From Ktedonobacteraceae bacterium (GTDB lineage Bacteria > Chloroflexota > Ktedonobacteria > Ktedonobacterales > Ktedonobacteraceae), in contig JADBKA010000078.1 in NCBI GenBank assembly GCA_014896635.1, positions 1-20,566 of the forward strand: a DNA stretch of 20,566 bases, written 5' to 3'. The notes under the pieces were generated by a model. The model was not told the origin of the DNA. It was given only the letters and a program-made list of their open reading frames with translations, and did not search any database. Shown here one piece after another: positions 5,604 to 13,372 of the stretch (position 1 is its first letter; each line of letters starts with the position of its first letter). Made by a program: the position numbers and the translations under genes.

Positions 5604-7052
5604 ATGAAAAGCAAGACACAGCAATCAGGGAGAAGTTCGACGAATGCGGGGAGAACGGCTGGCTTCTGGCAACGCTTCAAGTGGGATATCATTATTATTC
5701 TGCTGATGGGAGGGCTGCTCTACTACGGCGCTTCCTGGCAGATTTTCCATACGAATACCGATGCTGCGAAATATGAGTGTTATGCCGTCGCGTTCTGGCA
5801 GGGCTTGCCGGCGCTCAAGTCGTTACCGAAAGAACAGTGCTGGTTTATCCAGCATCCTGATAAAGAGTTTGCTGCCGGTGCTCCTTCTACGGCTGCAATT
5901 GTACAGAAGATGCGCAGCAGTGGCGCACCGGAGTGGCTCAGCAGTTTTGTGGCGTCCCAATCAGCGACGGAGAGATTCCACTCTTTGCCGCGTGAGTATC
6001 CGCTGCTTGCTATCTTTTTCTTCTCACTGGGGATGATAGTGCCGCCTTTTCTCTCACAGATTGCCTACGCTATCTGGATGATCTTGCTGGCGGCGCTTGT
6101 CTATATCGTTTTGTTGCGTTACCGTTCAAGGCAGGCGGCGATTGCCTGTGCGCTGTATTTTGTGGTCGGGGGCTGGGCAACAGTGGCCGGGCGCTTTGAT
6201 ATTGTACCGGCGGCATTTACGTTATTTGCCTTGCTCTGCGCGGTCAAAGCGCACTGGAAATGGGCTTTTTTTCTCCTGGCAATCGCCACGTTGCTGAAGT
6301 TCTATCCTGTACTGCTGCTGCTGCCGTTTTTGCTGGGCCAGCAGATGGCTTCGCGCGAGCGCTGGTACGCCTGGCGCAGGTGGGTTCCGCTGGGCATCTA
6401 CGGTGTTGTCTGTGCCAGTGTGATGTTTGTCTCGCTGCTGCTCAGCGTTGAGGGAACGCTTGCCCCGTTGAGTTATTTTTTCGGGCGCCCTGTGCAAATA
6501 GAATCACTGGCTTCTTCGCTCCTCTGGCTGCTAGACCGGCTGCTTGGCCAGCCACAGCATTACGTCTACACTTTCGGTTCCCTCAACGTTCTCAGTCCGT
6601 ATGCTGCTCTGATTTCACCGCTAATGACGCTCATCGAAGGCGCCGGCCTGCTCTCTGTGCTGTGGCTCCAGTGGCACCGTAAAATCGACCTGCCGACCGC
6701 TTCGCTGTTGTTCCTGCTGCTCGTCCTGCTGACCGGCAAAGTCTTCAGCCCGCAGTATCTCATCTGGCTCATCCCTCTGCTGGCCTATGTCGGTGAGGGT
6801 GATCGGCGCTGGGTGGTTATCGGTGGTCTCCTGTGTCTGCTGACCACCTGGATCTATCCCTACATCTACACAATGGCTCCTCTGCTCAAAGTGCCTTATC
6901 TGCGACTATTCTATCCTGTAGTGACTGTTCGCAACTTTCTGTTGCTGATCTCTGTTATAACTTTGCTCGTTTTCTACGCGCGCCGCAGAGCAATCGCTGA
7001 ACCGCCAATCTCTGTGCAGCAAGCTAACAGGCATCCTGTGGGAACACACTAA
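5604..7052 (+). CDS. GT87-family (DUF2029) integral membrane glycosyltransferase
   Basis: This 482-aa polytopic protein has about 10-11 hydrophobic helices, the first at 29-47. It fits the GT-C fold GT87 family, which in actinobacteria contains polyprenyl-phosphate-mannose-dependent mannosyltransferases such as PimE. NTDAAKY (51-57) places the characteristic acidic residue in the first extracytoplasmic loop. A long loop (60-130) ends in PREYPL, GRFDIVPAAFTLFAL starts at 196, and LLKFYPVLLLLPFLL (230-244) is the family's 'KfyPl' signature. The C-terminus is a short basic and polar cytosolic tail. The ATG at 5604 has GAGG directly upstream. It is transcribed alone on the plus strand and converges on the other glycosyltransferase genes. 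The sugar and acceptor cannot be told from sequence; mannose is the best guess from family membership. Confidence 0.8.
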   Translation: MKSKTQQSGRSSTNAGRTAGFWQRFKWDIIIILLMGGLLYYGASWQIFHTNTDAAKYECYAVAFWQGLPALKSLPKEQCWFIQHPDKEFAAGAPSTAAIVQKMRSSGAPEWLSSFVASQSATERFHSLPREYPLLAIFFFSLGMIVPPFLSQIAYAIWMILLAALVYIVLLRYRSRQAAIACALYFVVGGWATVAGRFDIVPAAFTLFALLCAVKAHWKWAFFLLAIATLLKFYPVLLLLPFLLGQQMASRERWYAWRRWVPLGIYGVVCASVMFVSLLLSVEGTLAPLSYFFGRPVQIESLASSLLWLLDRLLGQPQHYVYTFGSLNVLSPYAALISPLMTLIEGAGLLSVLWLQWHRKIDLPTASLLFLLLVLLTGKVFSPQYLIWLIPLLAYVGEGDRRWVVIGGLLCLLTTWIYPYIYTMAPLLKVPYLRLFYPVVTVRNFLLLISVITLLVFYARRRAIAEPPISVQQANRHPVGTH

Positions 7053-7092
7053 ATAGAGCGGCGCAAAGCCTGCGGGAAATGGGGTACGGCGG

Positions 7093-7114
7093 CCCCTTGA
7101 CGGGGTTCAAGGGG
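7093..7114. terminator. Bidirectional hairpin between convergent glycosyltransferase genes
   Basis: CCCCTTGA (7093-7100) pairs with TCAAGGGG (7107-7114) around CGGGGT. The 3' arm can alternatively pair GGGG (7111-7114) with CCCC (7118-7121). It lies midway between the two convergent stop codons and could end transcription from both sides, although no U-tract follows on either strand. GC-rich 'CCCCTTGA' repeats of this kind may recur between genes in the genome. Confidence 0.45.
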
Positions 7115-7158
7115 TGTCCCCTGGCCTTATGATTTAGCAGAGCAGTTTCTGGTAATCT

Positions 7159-8931
7159 TTAACGATCTCCAGGAGTACCGGGGGTATCAGAAATAGTACC
7201 AGGGGTAGTCCCTACGACTATTTCTTTCTTATAGTTTAGCGGCAGAACCAGAAAAAGGCAGAGCATAATCAGCGGTGGCGCGAGCGTGGTCAGGAAACTC
7301 AGTCCTGTCCAGCCGCCAATGGGCGAACGGAAATTGGCGTAGAGATAGGAGCAGAGCGCCGAAGCGGAGAATGTCAACGCGAAAGCCAGCAGCGCGCGTC
7401 CCACGCGGTCGTACGTCGTGGGAAGACAGATCGCGGCCAACCCTATCAGCCAGGTAAGATACCAGGGAAAGAACCAGTGAGTTACTATCAATACCGCGCC
7501 TAAGAGAGCCAGCGTTGCCAGTGCTGTTGTGCGAACGGCGGGCTGGCGCCAGATCCAGAGCGCGCCGATGAGCAGCATGCTGACAAATGTGATGAGATTA
7601 ATGACATTCCAGGTTTGATGCCGGCCAAAAATGTCCACGATAAAATGCATCCAGGTACCCTGAGGCGGCAGGCCGTGATCGTGATTCCACGCCACGATAG
7701 CATAGAGGATAGATCCATAGGATGAGCGGGAGGAGGGCGGGGACGTGAAGCTGTAGAGTATCATGTCGAGCGTAAAGCCTGACCAGTATGGCAAGTACAG
7801 TACCAGCGCCAGTGTACCGCTGACTGCTCCTGCCGGAACGACGATCAATGCAATGGCTTTGAGGTGTGCAAAGTATTGCCGTGTACCGGCGGCTATCCTC
7901 GTTACGTGCGCAAGATTAGCGTCATATGCCTGGCGGGCGAGCAGGAGCAGGAAGAAGAACAGGACCGGGGCCGCAGTAAATTTGACCAGGGCCGCCAGCG
8001 TAAAAGCTACAAGAGCTGGTAGGGACTGGAGCAGCGAGGGACGGTGCTGACCGAGATTTTGTACCGTGCGCACGCTGAAAAAAAAGCCTGCCAGGACGAG
8101 CGTCATCATGAACGTATCATTGTGCGCTCCCAGACTGCTCTCTTCCAGCACCAGAGGATTCCAGGCGTAGAGCAGCATGCCCAGCGTGATCGTGCGAGGG
8201 GAACGTCCCAGCGTGCCGAGAATAGCCGCGATGAGTGAAATATTGAGCAGGTGGGATGCAAGCGCAAAACCACGATAGAGCAGAATGGTGCGAGCTGGAT
8301 CATCGCCTGCCAACAGCGCGATCAGACCGCAGAGGGCTGTCCAGAGCGGCCCATAGGCAGAGAGCACGTTTTTCCAATCGTCCAGGCGGTTGAACGGGTC
8401 CTGGGGGAACATAGAGAGCGTCGTGAAATAGGGATTGGCATGGTGGATGGTCAGAATGCGCCCGTAGCCAGCATAGACGAAAATATCGTGGGAGAGCATG
8501 GCCGGTGTCAGCAAAAAGGCCAGCCCGCTCACGATAGTGACCAGGTAGATCAGCCGCCGGGTCTGCCTGAAGTCACCCTGAGCTGGCTGGCGCTGGAGCC
8601 ACCTGGTGCATGCCAGGTAAATGACAAAGGCCAGTCCAAGCAGTGACAGGAACAGAACCACGTGCGTCGTCCATTGTGATATGCGAGCATCCGCTGTAAA
8701 ATGCAGATCAACGGGCAGCCAGAAACCCGGCACCATCAAAAGTTTATTTGTTGGCAACATCAGGTCGGCGATGCCGCCGAGGCGCTTCAGGGGAGCCAGG
8801 CTGATCAGCAGACAGAGAGTAAAGAGGAGAGCATATATGCCTGGTTGTTTCAACACGAATTTTAATTTTTTTTGTTGTTGAATTTGAGTGACAGGCGTAA
8901 CTCCAGAAAATTCTCCCGTTGTTCTTTTCAC
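7159..8931 (-). CDS. MptB-like GT-C mannosyltransferase, polytopic
   Basis: This 590-aa protein has about 12 membrane segments. After a soluble N-terminal stretch and a helix at 33-48, MLSHDIFVYAGYGR (145-158) puts the GT-C acidic residue in a loop. It is followed by NPYF (166-169), SAYGPLW (191-197) and YAWNPLVLEESSLGAHND (255-272). This order (D-x-Y...G, NPY, YGP, WNPL...HND) is that of polyprenol-phosphomannose-dependent alpha-1,6-mannosyltransferases of the MptA/MptB group and related GT87 proteins. A donor on a polyprenyl carrier and action on the outer face are therefore expected. The start is a GTG (8931) with GAGGAG about 15 nt upstream, which is longer than usual; no better in-frame start is seen before the first helix. 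It lies 28 bp after the PIG-V-like gene on the same strand, so co-transcription is likely. Confidence 0.78.
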   Translation of the reverse strand: MKRTTGEFSGVTPVTQIQQQKKLKFVLKQPGIYALLFTLCLLISLAPLKRLGGIADLMLPTNKLLMVPGFWLPVDLHFTADARISQWTTHVVLFLSLLGLAFVIYLACTRWLQRQPAQGDFRQTRRLIYLVTIVSGLAFLLTPAMLSHDIFVYAGYGRILTIHHANPYFTTLSMFPQDPFNRLDDWKNVLSAYGPLWTALCGLIALLAGDDPARTILLYRGFALASHLLNISLIAAILGTLGRSPRTITLGMLLYAWNPLVLEESSLGAHNDTFMMTLVLAGFFFSVRTVQNLGQHRPSLLQSLPALVAFTLAALVKFTAAPVLFFFLLLLARQAYDANLAHVTRIAAGTRQYFAHLKAIALIVVPAGAVSGTLALVLYLPYWSGFTLDMILYSFTSPPSSRSSYGSILYAIVAWNHDHGLPPQGTWMHFIVDIFGRHQTWNVINLITFVSMLLIGALWIWRQPAVRTTALATLALLGAVLIVTHWFFPWYLTWLIGLAAICLPTTYDRVGRALLAFALTFSASALCSYLYANFRSPIGGWTGLSFLTTLAPPLIMLCLFLVLPLNYKKEIVVGTTPGTISDTPGTPGDR

Positions 8932-8959
8932 GAGTGCTGAAAACTCCTCTTTTTCTAAC

Positions 8960-10102
8960 TTATACCATCCAGCGATTCATCACAAAAAGAATCGTTAAAG
9001 TTGCCAGCAGGGCAGGGAAGAGCAGAACCAGCGCCTGATGAAGACGAGGATATTTTATGCCTAGCAATGCCAGTGTAATGAAACAGGGGAAAAGTTCAAG
9101 CACGAATCGCTGGTTAGAGATCAGAGAATCATGCTGGCCTGTACTGGGAGAAAGCAGGATATAAAAAAGCATCGTAGCAGCCCACAGGCTGTAGCTCATG
9201 CGTAGTCGAGTCCGGCCCAGGATAGCCAGCACGATAAACAGGAGCGTGGCACCGAAATCGAGAATGATATGAGCCTGGTAGAAAGAACCGAAAGGCTGAA
9301 CGGCTACCAGTTCGACAATAGCCTGCCAGATACCGGCCCAGGGCAGGGTTATATGGCGTGCCCAGTGAATTTGTACAGCAGCGAAGATCAGCGGATTACC
9401 GGTCATTTTCCAGCAATAGAGTGCATAGAGTGCGATCCCCAGCGGTATCAGTGTAATGGGTACGATACTCAGCAGAGCATTTTTCCGGCTGGTAAAGACC
9501 TGCTCACGCGCGATCCAGAGTTCATACAGGTAAGGCACAGCCAGGATCGGACCGGCACTGCGTGCCAGCGAAGCTAAAAGGCCGAGCAGCCCTGCCAGCC
9601 ACCACTGCTTGCGTCGCATGGCTAAAAAAGAGCCTGCGGCCAGAAAGAGAAAAAGCGATTCGTTATAAGCGGCGAAAAAAAAGAATGCAGTGGGGAAGAT
9701 GCAGAGGTAGAGAAGTGTGCGGCGCGCCGTCTGGTCGCCGCCAAATTCGGCGGCGAGCTGGTAGATCACAAACATCGCGCCGAGCAAAGCCAGATTGCTA
9801 ATAATGAGGCCCCCGGCGACATACCCCCAGTTGCCGAAGGGATAGGAAATGGCCGAAATGAGCATCGGGAAAAGCGGAAAGAAAGCGAAATCGAGTTTTG
9901 TCTGATAGCCGTACTGAGCGATGCGTACATAATTTGCGGCATCCCAATGATTCCAGCTACTGAAAAGGCCGACGAGATCGACCGGCTCACTGGAATACTT
10001 GGGGGCCGTCAGGAGAATATAACCGAAATAGGTAACTGTGATTAATAAGAGACGACTGAGAGTAAACAGCCCTAATATATCTCGAAGCGGAGGTCGTTTC
10101 AT
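8960..10102 (-). CDS. PIG-V-like mannosyltransferase (GPI mannosyltransferase II family)
   Basis: This 380-aa polytopic GT-C protein is recognisable by SSWNHWDAANYVRIAQYGY (48-66), FAFFPLFPMLI (72-82), FPTAFFFFAAYNESLFL (136-152) and GLLASLARSAGPIL (174-187). These are the conserved blocks of the PIG-V family (PF04188), whose eukaryotic members add the second mannose to GPI anchors using dolichol-phosphate-mannose. The Trp-Asp pair of the first luminal loop, important in PIG-V, is here as W53-D54. Bacteria do not make GPI, so the acceptor must be different, probably a glycolipid or surface glycan. The ATG at 10102 has AGGAAAG about 8 nt upstream. The gene is the middle one of a same-strand run: 94 bp after the GT39 gene and 28 bp before the MptB-like gene. 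Confidence 0.8.
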   Translation of the reverse strand: MKRPPLRDILGLFTLSRLLLITVTYFGYILLTAPKYSSEPVDLVGLFSSWNHWDAANYVRIAQYGYQTKLDFAFFPLFPMLISAISYPFGNWGYVAGGLIISNLALLGAMFVIYQLAAEFGGDQTARRTLLYLCIFPTAFFFFAAYNESLFLFLAAGSFLAMRRKQWWLAGLLGLLASLARSAGPILAVPYLYELWIAREQVFTSRKNALLSIVPITLIPLGIALYALYCWKMTGNPLIFAAVQIHWARHITLPWAGIWQAIVELVAVQPFGSFYQAHIILDFGATLLFIVLAILGRTRLRMSYSLWAATMLFYILLSPSTGQHDSLISNQRFVLELFPCFITLALLGIKYPRLHQALVLLFPALLATLTILFVMNRWMV

Positions 10103-10196
10103 ATAGTATCTTTCCTGCCTGTGACTCGCTACTCCGATAAAATTTAAGAGAGTTCAGGTTCACTGAGATTTTGAAACGAAGAGGTCATGCAGCTAG

Positions 10197-12008
10197 TCAC
10201 TGAATGGCACGAAGAGCGAGCGCCATCGCTGATACTGCCCGGCTCTCTGTGCTGGTGCGGGCTGGGGAAGGGCGCGCCAGGATAGAGCAGTAAGTTGTCT
10301 TGCCTCCCATAATGCTGTGAAGAAGGTGGGCGCGCCACGCTTCAGGCGGCAGATAGCCTCGTTGTATGAGATGCATAGGCCACACCAGGTAATCATTGGT
10401 GAATGTGGAGTCGCCCGGATTGACCTCGCTGAGGTGAAACCTTGCTGGCAGGTCGCTGTTGTAGTTATACCAGGAGACGCCCATCCTGCCGGGGTCGAGG
10501 GTGTTGGGCAGGGCAACAAGGCCGATGCTGACTGGCCCGTCAGTATGCGCTGCCAGCCAGCGCACGGCGTCCCGGTAGCCGGGATAAGCGATCTGTAGAG
10601 CTGCGTCCTCTCCTGCAAAGATCTCGCTGGTGTAGCCTTCTGCGGCATCTACTGTCACCAGACCGAGCAGGTGCGGCAGGCTGACTGCGACGATTAACAG
10701 CAAGGCCAGCAGCCATGCTATATGTGGACTCGATGCCTTTCTCCATGTTGGTTTCACGAACTGTTCCCCTGGCTGTTTGCCAGAGATAGCTGTTCCTCTA
10801 CCCTCTCTACTAGCAAGAGTAGAGAGGATGTCTCGGCAGGAACGCAGCAGGATTGCCAGCCCGCTTGTACCGGCCAGCGTGACCGGTACTGCCAGCGGCA
10901 GGTAGTAATGGGTCCCGACAACAATGTTGAGCAGGCTGAACATGGCGGCAGGAACGATCAGCCAGGCAAGCAGGAAAGCATTTTCCGCAATCCTTGTAAC
11001 TGAAAGCTCTCCGCTGTGCAGGTGAAAACGTATCAGTCGGACGAGGGCGATGAGTACAAAGAGGAGCGCGGGGGCAGTGAGAAAAATACTGATCTTCACT
11101 GCGATAGTGTACAGCATTGCCCAGTGAGGGACAAACAGTCCGTAATGTCCTGCAAGGAACGTCAGATGACCGGTGGCGGCGTGTTCCCACTCGAACTGGA
11201 AGCTGCGCAGGAGCAGGTGGTAGGGATCAGACCAGATAGCAGGGTCTGCGCTCAGAAAGGTCAGTGGAAAAAGTACGACTGCCGTCAGCCACCAGCGCCA
11301 GGGAATAGCGGGGCGCTGCTCAATGGGAAGATGCGGGCGCAGTGCCAGAAAGTAGTAGAGAGTAAAGAGCACCATGCCGGGAATGACCAGCACTGCCGTA
11401 TATTTGCTGGCTGCTGCCAACCCGACAAGTGCAGCAGACAGGAGATAAAGCCAGGGATGGCGAAGCGCGTGCCAGAGCAGGAGAAAGGCTACGGTGATCA
11501 GAGCCGTCATCGTCATGTCGAGGTATGCCAGGGCGCTGAAATAGACCAGCCAGGGACTGAACGCCAGGCTGAGCGCAGCCGCCAGCGCAACCATGCGCCC
11601 GAAGGCGTCTTTACCCAGCCAGTAAATGGCTCCCACCATCAAGGTCCCACACAGGATACTGGGCAGCCGTGCTGCAAAGAGTTCTCCCAGTGGATGTCCG
11701 AGCGCCGCATTGCCAGCCAGCGAGAGTCCTATGAACAATTTGACAAAAGGGGGGTGTTCGTAATTATAGTGCCAGCCAGCGTTGCCGATACTCAGATGTT
11801 CGATCAAAGGAAAATAGATCTTGCCACCCAGAATATAGACAACCTCGTCAGTTACCAGATCCAGTTGTATTGCCAGCAGTATACGTGGTATCAGTGCTGC
11901 CAGTACCAGAGTCGAGATAATGATCGAATCGACAGGCGGAACTGGCAAAACTGGCGTTTTTCTTCTCGGCAAGACGGTTCGCTTCTGTCCTACTATTTGG
12001 CCGAGCAT
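10197..12008 (-). CDS. GT39/PMT-like glycosyltransferase
   Basis: This protein of about 603 aa has a 25-residue basic cytosolic N-terminus and roughly 11-12 membrane helices. The first loop carries LVTDEVVYI (51-59) with the Asp-Glu pair typical of GT39/GT83 GT-C enzymes (protein O-mannosyltransferases, ArnT-like). YNYEHPPFVKLFIGLSLAG (81-99) is the 'HPP' block that follows. FSALAYLDM and AAASKYTAVL are further family-like segments. It should transfer a sugar from a polyprenyl-phosphate donor on the outer membrane face. The C-terminal about 110 residues (after a helix LLALLLIVAVSLPHL) look like a small extracytoplasmic domain, as in many GT39 proteins. I prefer the ATG at 12008; a GTG three codons earlier (12017) is also possible. 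It heads the run GT39, PIG-V-like, MptB-like. Confidence 0.8.
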   Translation of the reverse strand: MLGQIVGQKRTVLPRRKTPVLPVPPVDSIIISTLVLAALIPRILLAIQLDLVTDEVVYILGGKIYFPLIEHLSIGNAGWHYNYEHPPFVKLFIGLSLAGNAALGHPLGELFAARLPSILCGTLMVGAIYWLGKDAFGRMVALAAALSLAFSPWLVYFSALAYLDMTMTALITVAFLLLWHALRHPWLYLLSAALVGLAAASKYTAVLVIPGMVLFTLYYFLALRPHLPIEQRPAIPWRWWLTAVVLFPLTFLSADPAIWSDPYHLLLRSFQFEWEHAATGHLTFLAGHYGLFVPHWAMLYTIAVKISIFLTAPALLFVLIALVRLIRFHLHSGELSVTRIAENAFLLAWLIVPAAMFSLLNIVVGTHYYLPLAVPVTLAGTSGLAILLRSCRDILSTLASREGRGTAISGKQPGEQFVKPTWRKASSPHIAWLLALLLIVAVSLPHLLGLVTVDAAEGYTSEIFAGEDAALQIAYPGYRDAVRWLAAHTDGPVSIGLVALPNTLDPGRMGVSWYNYNSDLPARFHLSEVNPGDSTFTNDYLVWPMHLIQRGYLPPEAWRAHLLHSIMGGKTTYCSILARPSPARTSTESRAVSAMALALRAIQ

Positions 12009-12089
12009 GATGAACACCCACCACCTGTTTTAAGGAACTATAGCATACGGCGACGTGAGTGTCGAGGCGGGTGATACTGTTTACTGTTG

Positions 12090-12168
12090 TTCCGGCCCGT
12101 GTCTCATCTCTGCCCAGAGTACGCCTCTACGCCACCGCCGGGCCGGAAGATCCGGCAGTGGCGTAGAG
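12090..12168 (-). promoter_or_regulatory. Two overlapping, mutually exclusive inverted repeats upstream of the GT39 gene
   Basis: Pairing A is CTCTACGCCAC (12125-12135) with GTGGCGTAGAG (12158-12168), extended past one mismatch by GCCGG (12137-12141) with CCGGC (12152-12156). Pairing B is TTCCGGCCCG (12090-12099) with CGGGCCGGAA (12139-12148), 10 bp and perfect. Bases 12139-12141 are needed by both, and the rest of B's right arm lies in A's loop. The region lies between the lipoprotein stop and the GT39 start. Neither stem is followed by a U-tract. It could be the 3' end of the lipoprotein mRNA or an attenuator-like leader. Confidence 0.5.
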
Positions 12169-12201
12169 CAAAAACGCATAGAGTTTACGATACCACAAAG
12201 G

Positions 12202-13155
12202 CTATATCTGAAAATCGATCTTTGCCTCAGGCGTTGATTCATCTCCTAGCAGAAGGAAAGTATAGTTTGTCACTCCCTGGGGAACCTGGAAGGTAGCGAT
12301 ACCCTTTGCGTTAGTCCCACCAGCCAGTGACGAAGGGATCGTTGTCCCGTCGTAGTCAGCAGTAGCGGTGCTATCTCCTGCTTTCAGGCGTGCATTCTCT
12401 CCTAACCCGTAGTTAATATTCGATGATGCAGTAACCTCCAGTTGTAGTATGACGTAGCGCATTCCTTTCTCTGCTTGCTTTCCGGCACCGCTCCATCTCA
12501 ATGTCGCCTGTGTAAGCTTCCAGGTTGCTTTTCCTTGCGTTACGCTTTTATTGAGTTGAACGATTTTTGGCTGGTATTGGCTCAGGTCGGCCTTCTCCTT
12601 GAGTGGGATATCCATCTGGGCCTGTTGTTGATTCCCCAGTCGCAGTATCAGTCCACTGGTCCCTGTACCGGCAGAAACCGGAAAGTCCAGCCAGTTGACC
12701 TGCGTTGATCCACCAACCGGCGGCCTGCCATTTTTAGTATATCCTGGCGCGATACTGCTTCCATCCGTTAAGATCAGGCGGGCGACATTATCATAGCTGT
12801 AGGCGGCATTTCTGTCTGTGTTATTCGCTTCTTTAAAATTCACGCGGATAATACTGTCTCCTTCAGTGATACCATCGTCATCGAAGTGCTGCGCTTGCTG
12901 GATATTGAGAATTGTCAGGTCGATGGTTCCGAAGTTCACAGCCAGGTTCACAGGAACAGTAGTTCCTGAAGCGGCAGTCGGCGATTGTTTTGCTGTGTTT
13001 GCTGTAGTCGTGCTTGCAGATGTTGGTAAATTAAACGGTGGTGAAGGTGTATCTGTTTGAGAGGTGCTGCATGCAGCGGTCAGAGTGAGAATTGCTACCA
13101 TCACCAGTCCTATCCATGTGGGCTTGATCCGCTTGAGATCCATTGCCAGGCTCAT
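12202..13155 (-). CDS. Secreted lipoprotein with DUF4352-like beta domains
   Basis: This 317-aa protein has a clear lipoprotein signal: basic KRIK, a hydrophobic stretch (13-24) and the lipobox LTAAC with Cys29. A Ser/Thr/Pro/Gln-rich linker (30-66) follows, as in surface-tethered lipoproteins. Two similar beta-rich halves then come, one from about 68 to 180 (INFGTIDLTI-like start, 'DGITEGDSIIRVNFKEANNTDRNAAYSYDN' region) and one from about 195 to 317 ('ATWKLTQATLRWSG...MRYVILQLEVTASS'). This is the layout of DUF4352-type immunoglobulin-like domains, whose molecular role is unknown. No catalytic motif is seen. The ATG at 13155 has GGAG only 1 nt upstream, and an in-frame ATG at 13143 has it 13 nt upstream; neither is ideal, so the start is uncertain by four codons. 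Confidence 0.75.
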   Translation of the reverse strand: MSLAMDLKRIKPTWIGLVMVAILTLTAACSTSQTDTPSPPFNLPTSASTTTANTAKQSPTAASGTTVPVNLAVNFGTIDLTILNIQQAQHFDDDGITEGDSIIRVNFKEANNTDRNAAYSYDNVARLILTDGSSIAPGYTKNGRPPVGGSTQVNWLDFPVSAGTGTSGLILRLGNQQQAQMDIPLKEKADLSQYQPKIVQLNKSVTQGKATWKLTQATLRWSGAGKQAEKGMRYVILQLEVTASSNINYGLGENARLKAGDSTATADYDGTTIPSSLAGGTNAKGIATFQVPQGVTNYTFLLLGDESTPEAKIDFQI

Positions 13156-13309
13156 TCTCCTTTCTTTTCCCTTTTTTTTGTCGATTGTCCTGAGAGGTCC
13201 GAGGATGGTTGTTAAACATTCTCGCCCTCAATCTATGAGTTTAACGTCAAGCCTTATGGGATTTTGCGCTCAGATTTTTTGGGGCTGGCTCGCTGTGGGG
13301 AGAATAGAG

Positions 13310-13337
13310 AGGGTCCGGGGTGATCACCCCGGACCCT
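13310..13337. terminator. Perfect 28-bp GC-rich palindrome after the sigma factor gene
   Basis: AGGGTCCGGGGTGA (13310-13323) is followed directly by its exact complement TCACCCCGGACCCT (13324-13337), with TGATCA at the centre. It begins 36 bp after the sigma factor stop on the minus strand. The stem is very stable but the downstream sequence is CTCTCTATTCTCC rather than a U-run, so terminator is a probable but not certain role. It also lies upstream of the lipoprotein gene. Confidence 0.55.
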
Positions 13338-13372
13338 GTTCAGTAAAACTGGCATAGCGCGGTGATTATAGA

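Noticed and set aside
11016..12074. Plus-strand ORF of 352 aa opposite the GT39 gene
   Set aside because: It is rich in Gln, Cys, Glu and Arg with no domain, and is fully antisense to a recognisable membrane glycosyltransferase.
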